Below are positions 9,194 to 16,747 of a stretch of 58,530 nucleotides of DNA, piece after piece. The DNA lies in assembly GCA_964438605.1 (NCBI GenBank), contig CAYTKT010000009.1:1-58530 (forward strand), given 5' to 3'. A model generated the notes under the pieces. That model had not been told where the DNA came from, searched no databases, and saw nothing but the letters and a program-made list of their open reading frames with translations. The stretch comes from Alangreenwoodia sp964438605. Its GTDB lineage: Bacteria > Bacillota > Clostridia > Peptostreptococcales > Anaerovoracaceae. How positions within the stretch are numbered: position 1 is the first letter of the stretch; each line of letters begins with the position of its first letter. Position numbers and translations under genes: made by a program.

Positions 9194-9895
9194 ATGCGTC
9201 TCAACAAATATATTGCACACAGCGGAGTTTGTTCCCGAAGAAAGGCCGACGAACTCATCGGGCAGGGGAAAGTTGCTGTCAACGGGCAGACTGCGGAACA
9301 TGGTTACGACGTTCAGGACAATGATGTTGTTTCCATTTGCGGGAGGCCGATCCGTCTCGAAAAAAAATTTGTATATTACATTTTAAATAAACCTGCGGGA
9401 TATATTACGACAGCGGACGACGAGCAGAACAGACCCACAGTCCTTGAACTTATGCCTGACATCAAAGAACGGATTTATCCGGTGGGCCGCCTCGATTACA
9501 ATACATCAGGTATGCTTATTATGACGAACGATGGCGATCTCGCCTATAAACTCACAAGCCCGCATAAAAATATTTACAAAACATACGTGGCCGAGGTTTC
9601 CGGCCTGTTTCTGCGAAAAGATGCAGAGAAACTGAAACGCGGCGTGGACATCGGCGGATACGTGACGAAACCTGCGATGGTCGACATTATCAGACAGTCA
9701 GACGGCGTTTCCACGGTTCAGATCAGCATCAGGGAGGGAAAGAACCGACAGGTCAGAAAAATGTTTGAAGTCGTGGGTCACACTGTTTTATCGCTTCACC
9801 GCACGGCAATCGGTGATTTGAAAATGGCTCATCTGCGCGAAGGCATGTACCGGAAAATGTCTGCCAGCGAGCTGGAATATCTGAAAAGATTGTAA
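9194..9895 (+). CDS. RsuA/RluB-family pseudouridine synthase
   Basis: A 233-residue rRNA-modifying enzyme that isomerises uridine to pseudouridine. The N-terminal S4 RNA-binding domain is clear (MRLNKYIAHSGVCSRRKADE, residues 1-60). The catalytic domain has GRLDYNTSGML with catalytic Asp101, then NRQVRKMFE typical of the RsuA/RluB/E/F branch. Size fits RluB-like proteins of Firmicutes. The 16S versus 23S target cannot be decided here. The start ATG follows AAAGGAAT. It is followed 84 bases later by the tRNA methyltransferase in the same direction. Confidence 0.92.
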   Translation: MRLNKYIAHSGVCSRRKADELIGQGKVAVNGQTAEHGYDVQDNDVVSICGRPIRLEKKFVYYILNKPAGYITTADDEQNRPTVLELMPDIKERIYPVGRLDYNTSGMLIMTNDGDLAYKLTSPHKNIYKTYVAEVSGLFLRKDAEKLKRGVDIGGYVTKPAMVDIIRQSDGVSTVQISIREGKNRQVRKMFEVVGHTVLSLHRTAIGDLKMAHLREGMYRKMSASELEYLKRL

Positions 9896-9979
9896 ACCAT
9901 AGTGGGTACGGAAATTAAATTATTTTATGCAGTATAAAAACAGGTATTCTGAAAAGAACAGAAAGGCAGGAAGGTTTCT

Positions 9980-10822
9980 ATGGCATATGAAAATGACAAC
10001 GAAAATCTTATCGTCAGGACAACATCACTTGCCATGCATATCATCCGGGAATACATACAGCCCGGCGACACTGTCGTAGACTGCACTATGGGAAATGGCT
10101 ACGATACATATTCTCTCGCTTGCGCTGTAGGCTACGCTGATGCTTTTTGCGAACAGGGACAGGAGCATGATCAGGAAAGAAATCTGAAAAATAGTCGTCT
10201 GGGAGACAGAATTCATCTTTTTTCCGGCAGATCTTTGAAAAATGCGGGAACATTAGACGATGCCTGTACAGGAAAAAGTTACGCGGTTCACTTTGGCGAA
10301 AATTTTGATGTTTCCGCTGCAAAAACAGAAGTCTGCTGCGCGGTTCCTCACACAAGAGGAAAAGTCTATGCGTTTGATGTTCAGGAAACGGCTCTCAACA
10401 TGACACGAACATATCTTGCAGCAAACGGTATCAAAGATCCTGAAAAAAACGGCATTTATCTGATTCGTGCATCTCACGCAGAAATGGACAGGTATCTGGA
10501 AAAAGAATCGTCGATTTCGGCCTTCGTTTTTAATCTGGGTTTCCTGCCGGGTTACGATAAGACGGTGATGACAACGTGGCAGACGTCTCTTCCAGCGATC
10601 AAAAAGGCGATCCGTATGGTCCGGAAAAACGGAATTGTTTCTATCATGGCGTATTCCGGACACAAAGAAGGCGCCGAAGAATGTGAGCGGATTGCGGAAT
10701 ATCTGAAAAAACTGCCTTCCAAAAAAAATCACGTAGCCTGTATCAATATGATTAATCAGAAAAGAACAGCCCCGTCTCTTTTTTTGATCACTCCGAAAAC
10801 AGATGACAGAAGCGGGGTATAG
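9980..10822 (+). CDS. mnmM: MnmM (YtqB)-like class I tRNA methyltransferase with insertion
   Basis: A class I SAM-dependent methyltransferase matching the YtqB/MnmM family, which makes the final methyl transfer forming mnm5s2U34 in tRNA. Motif I is VVDCTMGNGYDTYSLA (residues 32-47). Motif II is VYAFDVQ (129-135). The family-specific FNLGFLPGYDK is followed by TTWQTSLPAI and AYSGHKEGAEE. Between motifs I and II there are about 80 extra residues (about 48-126), where other members have only about ten. The insert is polar and shows no recognised domain, so the protein is 280 rather than about 190 residues. Start ATG follows GGCAGGAAGG. Confidence 0.85.
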   Translation: MAYENDNENLIVRTTSLAMHIIREYIQPGDTVVDCTMGNGYDTYSLACAVGYADAFCEQGQEHDQERNLKNSRLGDRIHLFSGRSLKNAGTLDDACTGKSYAVHFGENFDVSAAKTEVCCAVPHTRGKVYAFDVQETALNMTRTYLAANGIKDPEKNGIYLIRASHAEMDRYLEKESSISAFVFNLGFLPGYDKTVMTTWQTSLPAIKKAIRMVRKNGIVSIMAYSGHKEGAEECERIAEYLKKLPSKKNHVACINMINQKRTAPSLFLITPKTDDRSGV

Positions 10823-11096
10823 ATAACAGAAATAAATTAAGATCGAAAGAAGACGAAGCCTGATTTACTCACAGGAGCGAACCGGCAGCTAATGTCCAAT
10901 GAACAAATTGCATATCGCTGTTCGACCTTACCAAATGAGCGCTTTATTCATTCCCATGTTTGGCATCTGCTTATTTAACGATAAAATCTGTCCAAAGCAT
11001 CGACTTTTCTGTGTTTACGGGTATTTCATACTTATAATAAAATTGTAAGAAAAATCATCAGTCCACGTCAAAAAACTGCACTTAAGGGAGCCCTTT

Positions 11097-11192
11097 ATGT
11101 ATAAAAAAGCGGCTTTGCCGACCGAAATTACAGATTCACGTTTGGAAATCGGTATTCATTCAAATGTTACACCGCTTGATATCAATTTTTGA
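11097..11192 (+). CDS. Possible 31-residue small ORF
   Basis: ATG 11097 follows AAGGGAG by seven bases. The ORF reads MYKKAALPTEITDSRLE and ends HSNVTPLDINF. The signal for translation is good but the protein is not recognised. It could be a gene fragment or a chance ORF. Confidence 0.3.
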   Translation: MYKKAALPTEITDSRLEIGIHSNVTPLDINF

Positions 11193-11287
11193 ACAGACAC
11201 TATTGATATATTATAAAAATAAATAAAACCTATCCGAGCAAGATATGATAGCTTAAAAATGGAACACAATGTATTTTATTAAAATCG

Positions 11288-11358
11288 CGAATTGCAAGAA
11301 CAAGTCGGACACCCCGCAGTAGAAATTGGAACCTCAGGTGCTTTTGCTGCTGCGGGGA
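11288..11358 (-). repeat. Diverged IS30-type end with adjacent hairpin
   Basis: On the minus strand GGTGTCCGACTTGTTCTTGC continues into AATTCGCGATTTTAA, which aligns with the copy at 7556-7578 including flanking bases. Just inside it CCCCGCAG (11311-11318) pairs with CTGCGGGG around a loop of about 29 bases. A minus-strand frame here reads NPRSSKST then stops, as a transposase tail might. Confidence 0.4.
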
Positions 11359-11543
11359 TTTTTGCGTTCTGAAACTTGCCGGAAACGACTTTCCTGTGAA
11401 ATTTCGGCGTGCCGCAAACATGGGTTTGCCGGATCATTCTTCTGTAATGATGAAAAGTTCCGGGTTTGTTAGAGAAACTGCAGCCGTGAATCTCTGCTCA
11501 AAATAGAACAGTATAAAAATAGTAAAAAAAATTCAGTAATATA

Positions 11544-11571
11544 TTGACAAATAATGAAAAATAAGTTATCC
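11544..11571 (+). promoter_or_regulatory. Sigma-A-type promoter for comEA
   Basis: TTGACA (11544-11549), a 16-base spacer and TTATCC (11566-11571) lie 25 bases before the comEA start. The -35 is perfect and the -10 weak. Confidence 0.5.
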
Positions 11572-11596
11572 TTTGGTCAAAAGGTGGTGGTAGGAT

Positions 11597-12322
11597 ATGG
11601 AAAAAACAAAAGGGAGACAATGGAAAAAAATTGCCCTTATTTCTGTTGTCGTTGTAGCCGCAATAGCTTACGGATTTTTTCATTCCAATGCGGACGATGA
11701 CGTTCAGATGAGTGAAGGTGCAGACGCTACGGCTGTAGAAGGCGAAATGTCGTCTTCAGAAGAAGGCGGACAGGAAAGTCCCGGAATGGAAAGCCAAAAA
11801 AGTGAAGAAGACGAGGAAGACGACATGATTTTTGTAGACGTGGGCGGCGCGGTGAGACATCCGCAGGTTGTCTGTATTGAAAAAGGTTCGCGCATATATG
11901 AGGCTGTAGAAGCGGCGGGCGGGGCATCGGAAGACGCGGAAACAAAATATCTGAATATGGCTTCACAATGTGAGGACGGGCAGAAGATTTATATTCCAAC
12001 TCAGGCAGAGACGGAGGCTGTGCAGTCGGGCGATCCTTCGGCAGAATCATCCGCAGGACTTTTTACAGCTGATCCTCAGATTCTTCAGCCGGAAGGAGGT
12101 GCAGCAGCCGGAACTTCAGAAACTGCGGATACAAAAATCAACATTAATACGGCGACATCTGAGGAACTTCAGACTCTGAACGGCATTGGACCTTCCATGG
12201 CGGAACGGATTATCGAATACCGCCAGACAAACGGCAATTTCAGTTCCATAGATGACTTGACGAATGTCAGCGGAATCGGAGAAAAAACGCTGGCCAAATT
12301 TTCCGCGGACATCTGCGTTTGA
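11597..12322 (+). CDS. comEA: ComEA-like DNA receptor (SLBB plus helix-hairpin-helix)
   Basis: A 241-residue protein with an N-terminal membrane anchor (IALISVVVVAAIAYGFF), then an acidic, Ser/Glu-rich linker (about 33-75). An SLBB domain follows (FVDVGGAVRHPQV to KIYIPTQ), then a second linker, and a C-terminal pair of helix-hairpin-helix motifs (INTATSEELQTLNGIGPSMA and LTNVSGIGEKTL). This is the exact ComEA layout. The family binds double-stranded DNA outside the membrane during competence. AAAGGTGGTGG precedes the start. The comEB/comEC partners are not in the window. Directly downstream are a spoIVB remnant and, on the other strand, a secreted nuclease. Confidence 0.9.
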   Translation: MEKTKGRQWKKIALISVVVVAAIAYGFFHSNADDDVQMSEGADATAVEGEMSSSEEGGQESPGMESQKSEEDEEDDMIFVDVGGAVRHPQVVCIEKGSRIYEAVEAAGGASEDAETKYLNMASQCEDGQKIYIPTQAETEAVQSGDPSAESSAGLFTADPQILQPEGGAAAGTSETADTKININTATSEELQTLNGIGPSMAERIIEYRQTNGNFSSIDDLTNVSGIGEKTLAKFSADICV

Positions 12323-12351
12323 CCAGAAAAATATCATGTCAGCCGAAATAA

Positions 12352-12853
12352 TTGCATATACCTGGTACTGGTGTGAATAAAAGGCGAAAAAATGAGTTGC
12401 GCTATATTGACGTATCTCCGGTAAAATCGGCAGACGACGGGAAGTTCCGTCTCGGTCTGTGGGTCAAGGAGAAGACGGCAGGTATTGGCACGCTGACGTA
12501 TTACCGACCGTATGACGGCACATTTGGGGCTCTGGGACATGGAATCACTGATGCTGAAACCGGAAGCATCCTGAAAGTAGCCGACGGCCAACTTCTCGAC
12601 GCGCAGGTTGTCGCTTAAGGAAGGAAAGAAGGGCAGTCCCGGTGAAATTCGCGGCATTTTCTACGAAGCTGACGAGCCGCTGGGCACTCTCGTAAAAAAT
12701 ACGAAATATGGTCTGTTTGGCAAAGCATATGAGGATCTTTCGTCAAAAGAGTATGCGGAGCCGATGGAAGTGGCACAGCCTTCGGAGATCGAAAAAGGAA
12801 GTGCATATATCCTGACGCATCATTTTTTTGCTCTGCGGTATCCGGCAGCCTGA
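12352..12853 (+). pseudogene. spoIVB: spoIVB (sporulation S55 peptidase) remnant, frameshifted and truncated at both ends
   Basis: The first frame gives DVSPVKSADDGKFRLGLWVK, TAGIGTLTYY and GALGHGITDAETGSIL. These are the SpoIVB catalytic-domain blocks, including the GH that carries the catalytic His. The phase then changes by one near 12610, and the second frame continues with LKEGKKGSPGEIRGIF, GLFGKAYED and KGSAYIL. The N-terminal signal and PDZ domain are absent, and the segment with the nucleophile (GMSGSP in SpoIVB) is missing after about 12840. It cannot encode an active peptidase. SpoIVB cleaves SpoIVFA to trigger pro-sigma-K processing in spore formers. Its normal neighbour spo0A lies, also broken, 2.4 kb downstream. 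Confidence 0.85.
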
Positions 12854-13797
12854 GCTTCTTGTTCCGTCTGGAAAATGACGAGGTATTTTGAATCTTTCAT
12901 TTGTTCATAGGCAGCCTGTCCCGGACAATGATAAATCTTTGACCTGGAATTGCCTCGAATTTCGGTCAGTTCCGCCTGTTGCGAGGAAGAGGCGGCATCA
13001 GATGCACCGGAGGACGTTTCTTTCTGGCTTGCGCCCGTGGCGTAATCGATGGAAATTCCCGGCTGAACGTTGTAGACGTAGACATCGAAACAAATTCCAT
13101 CCCCTTCGTCTTCGACAGAAAGAGCCTCCATCCTCACACCTGAGGCCACCAGGTTATTTCCGTCGAAGACGGGCGTTACACGGTAGAGTACATGGTTTGA
13201 CGTTTCTTTTATGTAATCGGCTATCATGTTTTCAAACGGAAGCATCCCCTCTGTATTCATATAACGCGTACCGGTGATCAGGTTTCTTTCATTGGCATTT
13301 TCAGCTGTAAGCTGATAGCCAATCAGATGACAGCGGTTGTAAAGATATTTGCCGTCAATATTATCGTATTTTACGGTCTGCCATCCGCTGGGCTTTATCT
13401 GGCCGATACTGCCGCGTTTTTCCGTCGGCATCAAGTCGCTTCCGACGTTTGCGTAAGCGGCCCCGCAGCGGCCCAGGCTGTCGAGAGAACTGTATGTTTC
13501 AAACGACCGGCTTGTCATGTCACTCTCGCTGAAATCCGGAACATTGTCGCTGAGAATAACGAAAGGCTCACCGGAGTAGGAGGGAATCGCATTCAGAGAA
13601 ATACTGTTATCTTCATCCAAAGAGGCCTGAATCGTTTCCGTGGAAAAAATGTCAGATGAATCCGAAACATACGCATATGATTCGGAAGAACCGCCGGATT
13701 CCGGTCCAGGGGCAGCGGTAGCGCAGCCGCAAAGAGATACGGTAGATATTACGGTTATCAGCAACAGGGAAAATAGCTTTTTTATTTTCTGTTTCAT
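12820..13797 (-). CDS. Secreted lipoprotein DNA/RNA non-specific endonuclease
   Basis: A 325-residue exported nuclease. The N-terminus is a lipoprotein signal (basic MKQKIKK, hydrophobic core, lipobox LCGC at about residue 22-25) followed by a Ser/Asp-rich linker. The nuclease domain carries YNRCHLIGYQL with candidate catalytic His157, then ERNLITGTRYMN, matching the streptodornase-like PF13930 group. Cys replaces the Gly of the usual RGH. A C-terminal segment (IRGNSRSKIYHCPG to EAQAAGYRRAK) is a small Cys/His module often found at the end of secreted nucleases. Start ATG 13797 follows GGAGGACTTT. Its 3' end overlaps the spoIVB remnant. It may supply nucleotides or process DNA for uptake with ComEA; that link is inferred. 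Confidence 0.88.
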   Translation of the reverse strand: MKQKIKKLFSLLLITVISTVSLCGCATAAPGPESGGSSESYAYVSDSSDIFSTETIQASLDEDNSISLNAIPSYSGEPFVILSDNVPDFSESDMTSRSFETYSSLDSLGRCGAAYANVGSDLMPTEKRGSIGQIKPSGWQTVKYDNIDGKYLYNRCHLIGYQLTAENANERNLITGTRYMNTEGMLPFENMIADYIKETSNHVLYRVTPVFDGNNLVASGVRMEALSVEDEGDGICFDVYVYNVQPGISIDYATGASQKETSSGASDAASSSQQAELTEIRGNSRSKIYHCPGQAAYEQMKDSKYLVIFQTEQEAQAAGYRRAKK

Positions 13798-13874
13798 AAA
13801 GTCCTCCAGCAAATTCGTTTGCAACAAGATAAAAAATGTAAGTCATCAGCACTACCAGATAGTTATAAGTCCAC

Positions 13875-14306
13875 TCATTTTAGTGGGCGGGTAGTTGACC
13901 TGATATAGACCTCTCGTGTGATTTCATCGTGAGAGTTGCCTTGGAACACTTTTGTTTCCTGCAGGATAAAGCCCGAAAGTAAAGAATGATCAAATCGCAG
14001 ATCGGACGGATAATGGCGGTTCCAGCGGTAGATTATGATCCGGCTTACTCTGTCGAAATCGGGGATTTTGTTCGTGTCTTCGACAAAACAGAAGTCTTCC
14101 TCATCTGCCAGATTCAGAAAATTGTCATCTGCTGTCTGGCAGTGAAAACCAAAAGAAGCGAACATTTTATCCGAGTATTTGTTCATCAGAAGACGGTGTC
14201 CTTGCGACAACTCCGTCAGATCTTCAAGCAGGACGCGGTCACGGCTTTGGCGCCTTCCGCCGAACATCATGCCTTGCCTGTCGTCCATGCAAAAAACGAG
14301 CGTCAT
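13875..14306 (-). CDS. Conserved hypothetical protein
   Basis: A 143-residue protein of a small conserved Clostridia/Lactobacillales type, judged from the opening MTLVFCMDDRQGMMFGGRRQ SRDR pattern and the later EEDFCFVED. The beginning superficially recalls dihydrofolate reductase, but the catalytic pattern is absent and I assign no function. AGGAGG is well placed before ATG 14306. It is co-directional with hisB (43-base gap) and the nuclease, suggesting a small minus-strand unit between the two sporulation remnants. Confidence 0.7.
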   Translation of the reverse strand: MTLVFCMDDRQGMMFGGRRQSRDRVLLEDLTELSQGHRLLMNKYSDKMFASFGFHCQTADDNFLNLADEEDFCFVEDTNKIPDFDRVSRIIIYRWNRHYPSDLRFDHSLLSGFILQETKVFQGNSHDEITREVYIRSTTRPLK

Positions 14307-14349
14307 AAAAACCTCCTGAAATCATCAAAGATGAACGTGCAATATGTGA

Positions 14350-14937
14350 TTAAAGGACACCCTTTGTAGATGGGATCCCCTGCACCCGGGGGTCTGTTTC
14401 AGACGCAAACCGAAGTGCACGGGCAAATGACTTGAACATAGCTTCCATAATATGATGGTCGTTCTGTCCGCTGATCTGACGGATGTGAATACTCATGCGG
14501 GCTGAACTGCTGACCGCGTAGAAAAATTCCTTAGCCATCTGAGTATCCATATCGCCACACTTTGCGTGAGCGAAAGACGCTTCGTAGATGAGAAAAGAGC
14601 GGCCGCTGAGATCGACAGCACAGAGAACGAGAGCTTCATCCATCGGCAGAAGTTCATGGCCGTAGCGTGCGATCCCTTTTTTGTCACCTACGGCCTGGCG
14701 AATTGCGTCACCCAGCACGATGCCGACGTCTTCTATTGTGTGATGACAGTCGATATCCGTGTCTCCTTGGCAGGAAACTTTCAGGTCAAATAAACCGTGA
14801 CGTGCGAATCCGTCCAGCATATGATCGAAAAAGCGAACTCCCGTGTTAATGGTTCGTTTTCCTGTACCGTCAAGATTAATTTCGACGCGGATTTTCGTTT
14901 CGTTTGTATTTCTTTCAACGATAGCTTTTCTTTCCAT
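14350..14937 (-). CDS. hisB: Imidazoleglycerol-phosphate dehydratase
   Basis: A 195-residue monofunctional IGPD, the sixth step of histidine synthesis (IGP to imidazole acetol-phosphate), Mn-dependent. The metal-binding repeats are intact: FFDHMLDGFARHG, DCHHTIEDVG, and the second-half HHIMEAMFKSFARAL, with the terminal RVQGIPSTKG typical of the family. The start at 14937 follows AGGAGG with seven bases spacing; upstream in-frame extension has no signal. No other his gene is in the window, so it is an isolated copy or the pathway is scattered. Confidence 0.95.
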   Translation of the reverse strand: MERKAIVERNTNETKIRVEINLDGTGKRTINTGVRFFDHMLDGFARHGLFDLKVSCQGDTDIDCHHTIEDVGIVLGDAIRQAVGDKKGIARYGHELLPMDEALVLCAVDLSGRSFLIYEASFAHAKCGDMDTQMAKEFFYAVSSSARMSIHIRQISGQNDHHIMEAMFKSFARALRFASETDPRVQGIPSTKGVL

Positions 14938-15142
14938 TTCATTCCTCCTGTTTTGCCGGATGAGCCAGTGCTCTGCCGCAGAGTAGGTTTGTTGTAAATC
15001 CATAAACCATACATGTTGAGTTTAACACGTGGATTTTTTTGTGTAAAGGTTCAAATGTTCAATTCATTATTTTATCATATGCTTTATATGGCAGCTGTTT
15101 TTCGCACATTTCGTATCGAAACCCGGCTAAATTACATGCAAA

Positions 15143-15159
15143 TGTCGAAGCGTGTCGAA
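15143..15159 (+). promoter_or_regulatory. Tandem 0A-box-like sites upstream of the spo0A remnant
   Basis: TGTCGAA occurs at 15143-15149 and again at 15153-15159, one helical turn apart, about 100 bases before the spo0A remnant. TGTCGAA is the core of the Spo0A binding site (0A box), and spo0A promoters are known to carry such boxes. Here they appear to be fossil autoregulatory sites. Confidence 0.55.
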
Positions 15160-15253
15160 ATTTATAATTTTTTGATTATCAATTCGGTTGCTATGTGCGA
15201 AGAAAGTCTTTAAAATTATGGTATAGAAAATACTTGACGGGAAGAAGCGTAAT

Positions 15254-15821
15254 ATGTCTAAAATTAAAGTAGCTGTTGCTGACGACAACAAAGATTTTTG
15301 TGATATTTTATGCGATGTTCTCTGCGAAAAAGAGGATATTGAAGTTTGCTGGGTTGCAAATGACAGCAGAAAAGCTTTGGAAGAAATCGAACGTGATATT
15401 CCTGACGTGCTCATTCTTGACAATATCATGCCATATGTCGACGGCTTTGAGGTTCTCGAACAACTCAACCGGACGGAACTTGAACGAGATTGCGAATATC
15501 ATTCACAATATTGGAGTTCCGGCGCATATCAAAGGGTATCAATATCTGCACATGGGCATCGCACTATGTGTAGAAAACATAGATTTGATCAGTGCAGTTA
15601 CGAAAGAACTTTATCCAATGATTGCGAAGACGTATAATACGACGCCGAGCCGTGTGGAACGGGCGATCCGCCATGCAAACGAAGTCGCGTGGAATCGCGG
15701 ACCTATCGAAACGATCAACGAACTGTTCGGATATACTGTTCACAATGGAAAGGGCAAACCGACAAACAGCGAGTTTATTGCTATCATCGCTGACAAACTG
15801 ATACTGGAACGCGCCGGATGA
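15254..15821 (+). pseudogene. spo0A: spo0A with internal deletion and frameshift
   Basis: The first frame encodes the first 78 or so residues of the Spo0A receiver: KVAVADDNKDF with the acidic pocket, then PDVLILDNIMPYVDGFEVLE with the phospho-acceptor Asp. Near 15485 the frame changes. In the next phase the entire DNA-binding domain follows: ANIIHNIGVPAHIKGYQYL, TKELYPMIAKTYNTTPSRVE, AIRHANEVAW, then GKPTNSEFIAIIADKL. About 75 residues (the end of the receiver with its conserved Lys, and the linker) are missing. The product of the first frame would be a truncated receiver only. Spo0A is the master regulator of sporulation, so this is strong evidence of its loss. The DNA-binding part is strikingly well preserved, suggesting recent decay. 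Confidence 0.9.
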
Positions 15822-15837
15822 GCATAGATGAGCACGT

Positions 15838-16155
15838 AACGTGAAAAAAATAACAGGGATCATAAAAATAATCGATAAAAATAATACAATTTGACAGAAA
15901 AAGCGGGTGGCTTTCCGGCAGAGTACAAGCAAAGGAACAGGCCATCCAATTTATTTGTAAACGGAATCGGATACCCGATGCGGGGATTTTGATAGCCGTA
16001 CTCCTTATGAAATTTGCTCGTAGAAAACAGGATGTCAGTGAAATGGTTATAGAATAACAACGAAATAATATAAAACGAAATAATATAAATAATATAAAAA
16101 ATGGAAATAGTTTAAAGACGGAAGGAAGAATCAATTTTTTTACAGGAGTTGCAGT
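15838..16155. other. Intergenic region, no gene seen
   Basis: About 318 AT-rich bases between the spo0A remnant and the glycosylase. A short tandem ACGAAATAATATAA (two copies near 16058-16086) is the only pattern noticed. Confidence 0.4.
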
Positions 16156-16677
16156 ATGAGTAGCAGAAAACAGACAAAAAACGATGAATATCAGCGTGTA
16201 TTTCACGAGTTCGGTCCGGTATATGACGAGAATTCAAAGATTCTGATTCTTGGCAGTTTTCCGTCCGTCAAGTCACGCCAGCAGGCGTTTTACTACGGGC
16301 ATCCTCAAAACCGGTTCTGGAAGCTTCTGGCGCAGCTTTTGGAGGAAGAAGTGCCTGAAACGGTGGAGGAGAAGCGGATGATGCTGCTCAGACACGGAAT
16401 CGCACTGTGGGATGTGATCGAAAGCTGTGAAATCATCGGATCAAGTGACAGCAGCATCAGAAATGTCGTACCTGTGGATCTTAACGTCATATTGTCATCC
16501 TGCAATATCGCACAGATTTATGCGAACGGCACCACAGCAAGGCGGCTTTTTGAGAAATATCACAGAGCGCAGACAGGTCGGGAAATCGTTGGACTTCCGT
16601 CTACAAGCCCGGCAAATGCGGCCTGGAATATGGAGCGGCTGCTCGAAGCGTGGAGCTGCATTGGCGAGGCTCTGTGA
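16156..16677 (+). CDS. Hypoxanthine-DNA glycosylase (UDG superfamily family 6)
   Basis: A 173-residue base-excision repair glycosylase that removes hypoxanthine (deaminated adenine). ILGSFPSVKSRQQAFYYGHP is the diagnostic active-site block of the HDG family. It is followed by NRFWKLLAQ, and the C-terminal LPSTSPANA loop corresponds to the second UDG motif. Length is normal. The start ATG follows ACAGGAG. It is not obviously part of an operon: the next gene is convergent. Confidence 0.92.
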   Translation: MSSRKQTKNDEYQRVFHEFGPVYDENSKILILGSFPSVKSRQQAFYYGHPQNRFWKLLAQLLEEEVPETVEEKRMMLLRHGIALWDVIESCEIIGSSDSSIRNVVPVDLNVILSSCNIAQIYANGTTARRLFEKYHRAQTGREIVGLPSTSPANAAWNMERLLEAWSCIGEAL

Positions 16678-16747
16678 AAATGAAGCTTGCCAATCGCGTC
16701 TACAATATATACTGGCCCGGTCTTTTACGCGTCAATCGCACCATGCG

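Larger units (their letters stand above)
10823..11543. other. Long intergenic region with IS30-type end and decayed sequence
   Basis: About 720 bases with no intact gene. It contains a possible 31-codon ORF (11097-11192), a diverged IS30-type end (11288-11312) and a hairpin (11314-11358). Nothing else is recognised. Confidence 0.5.

Noticed and set aside
5879..10912. Dispersed repeat shared by 5879-5930 and 10862-10912
   Set aside because: Only short blocks match (GATTT, CACAGGAG, CAAATT) with gaps; too weak to call a repeat family.
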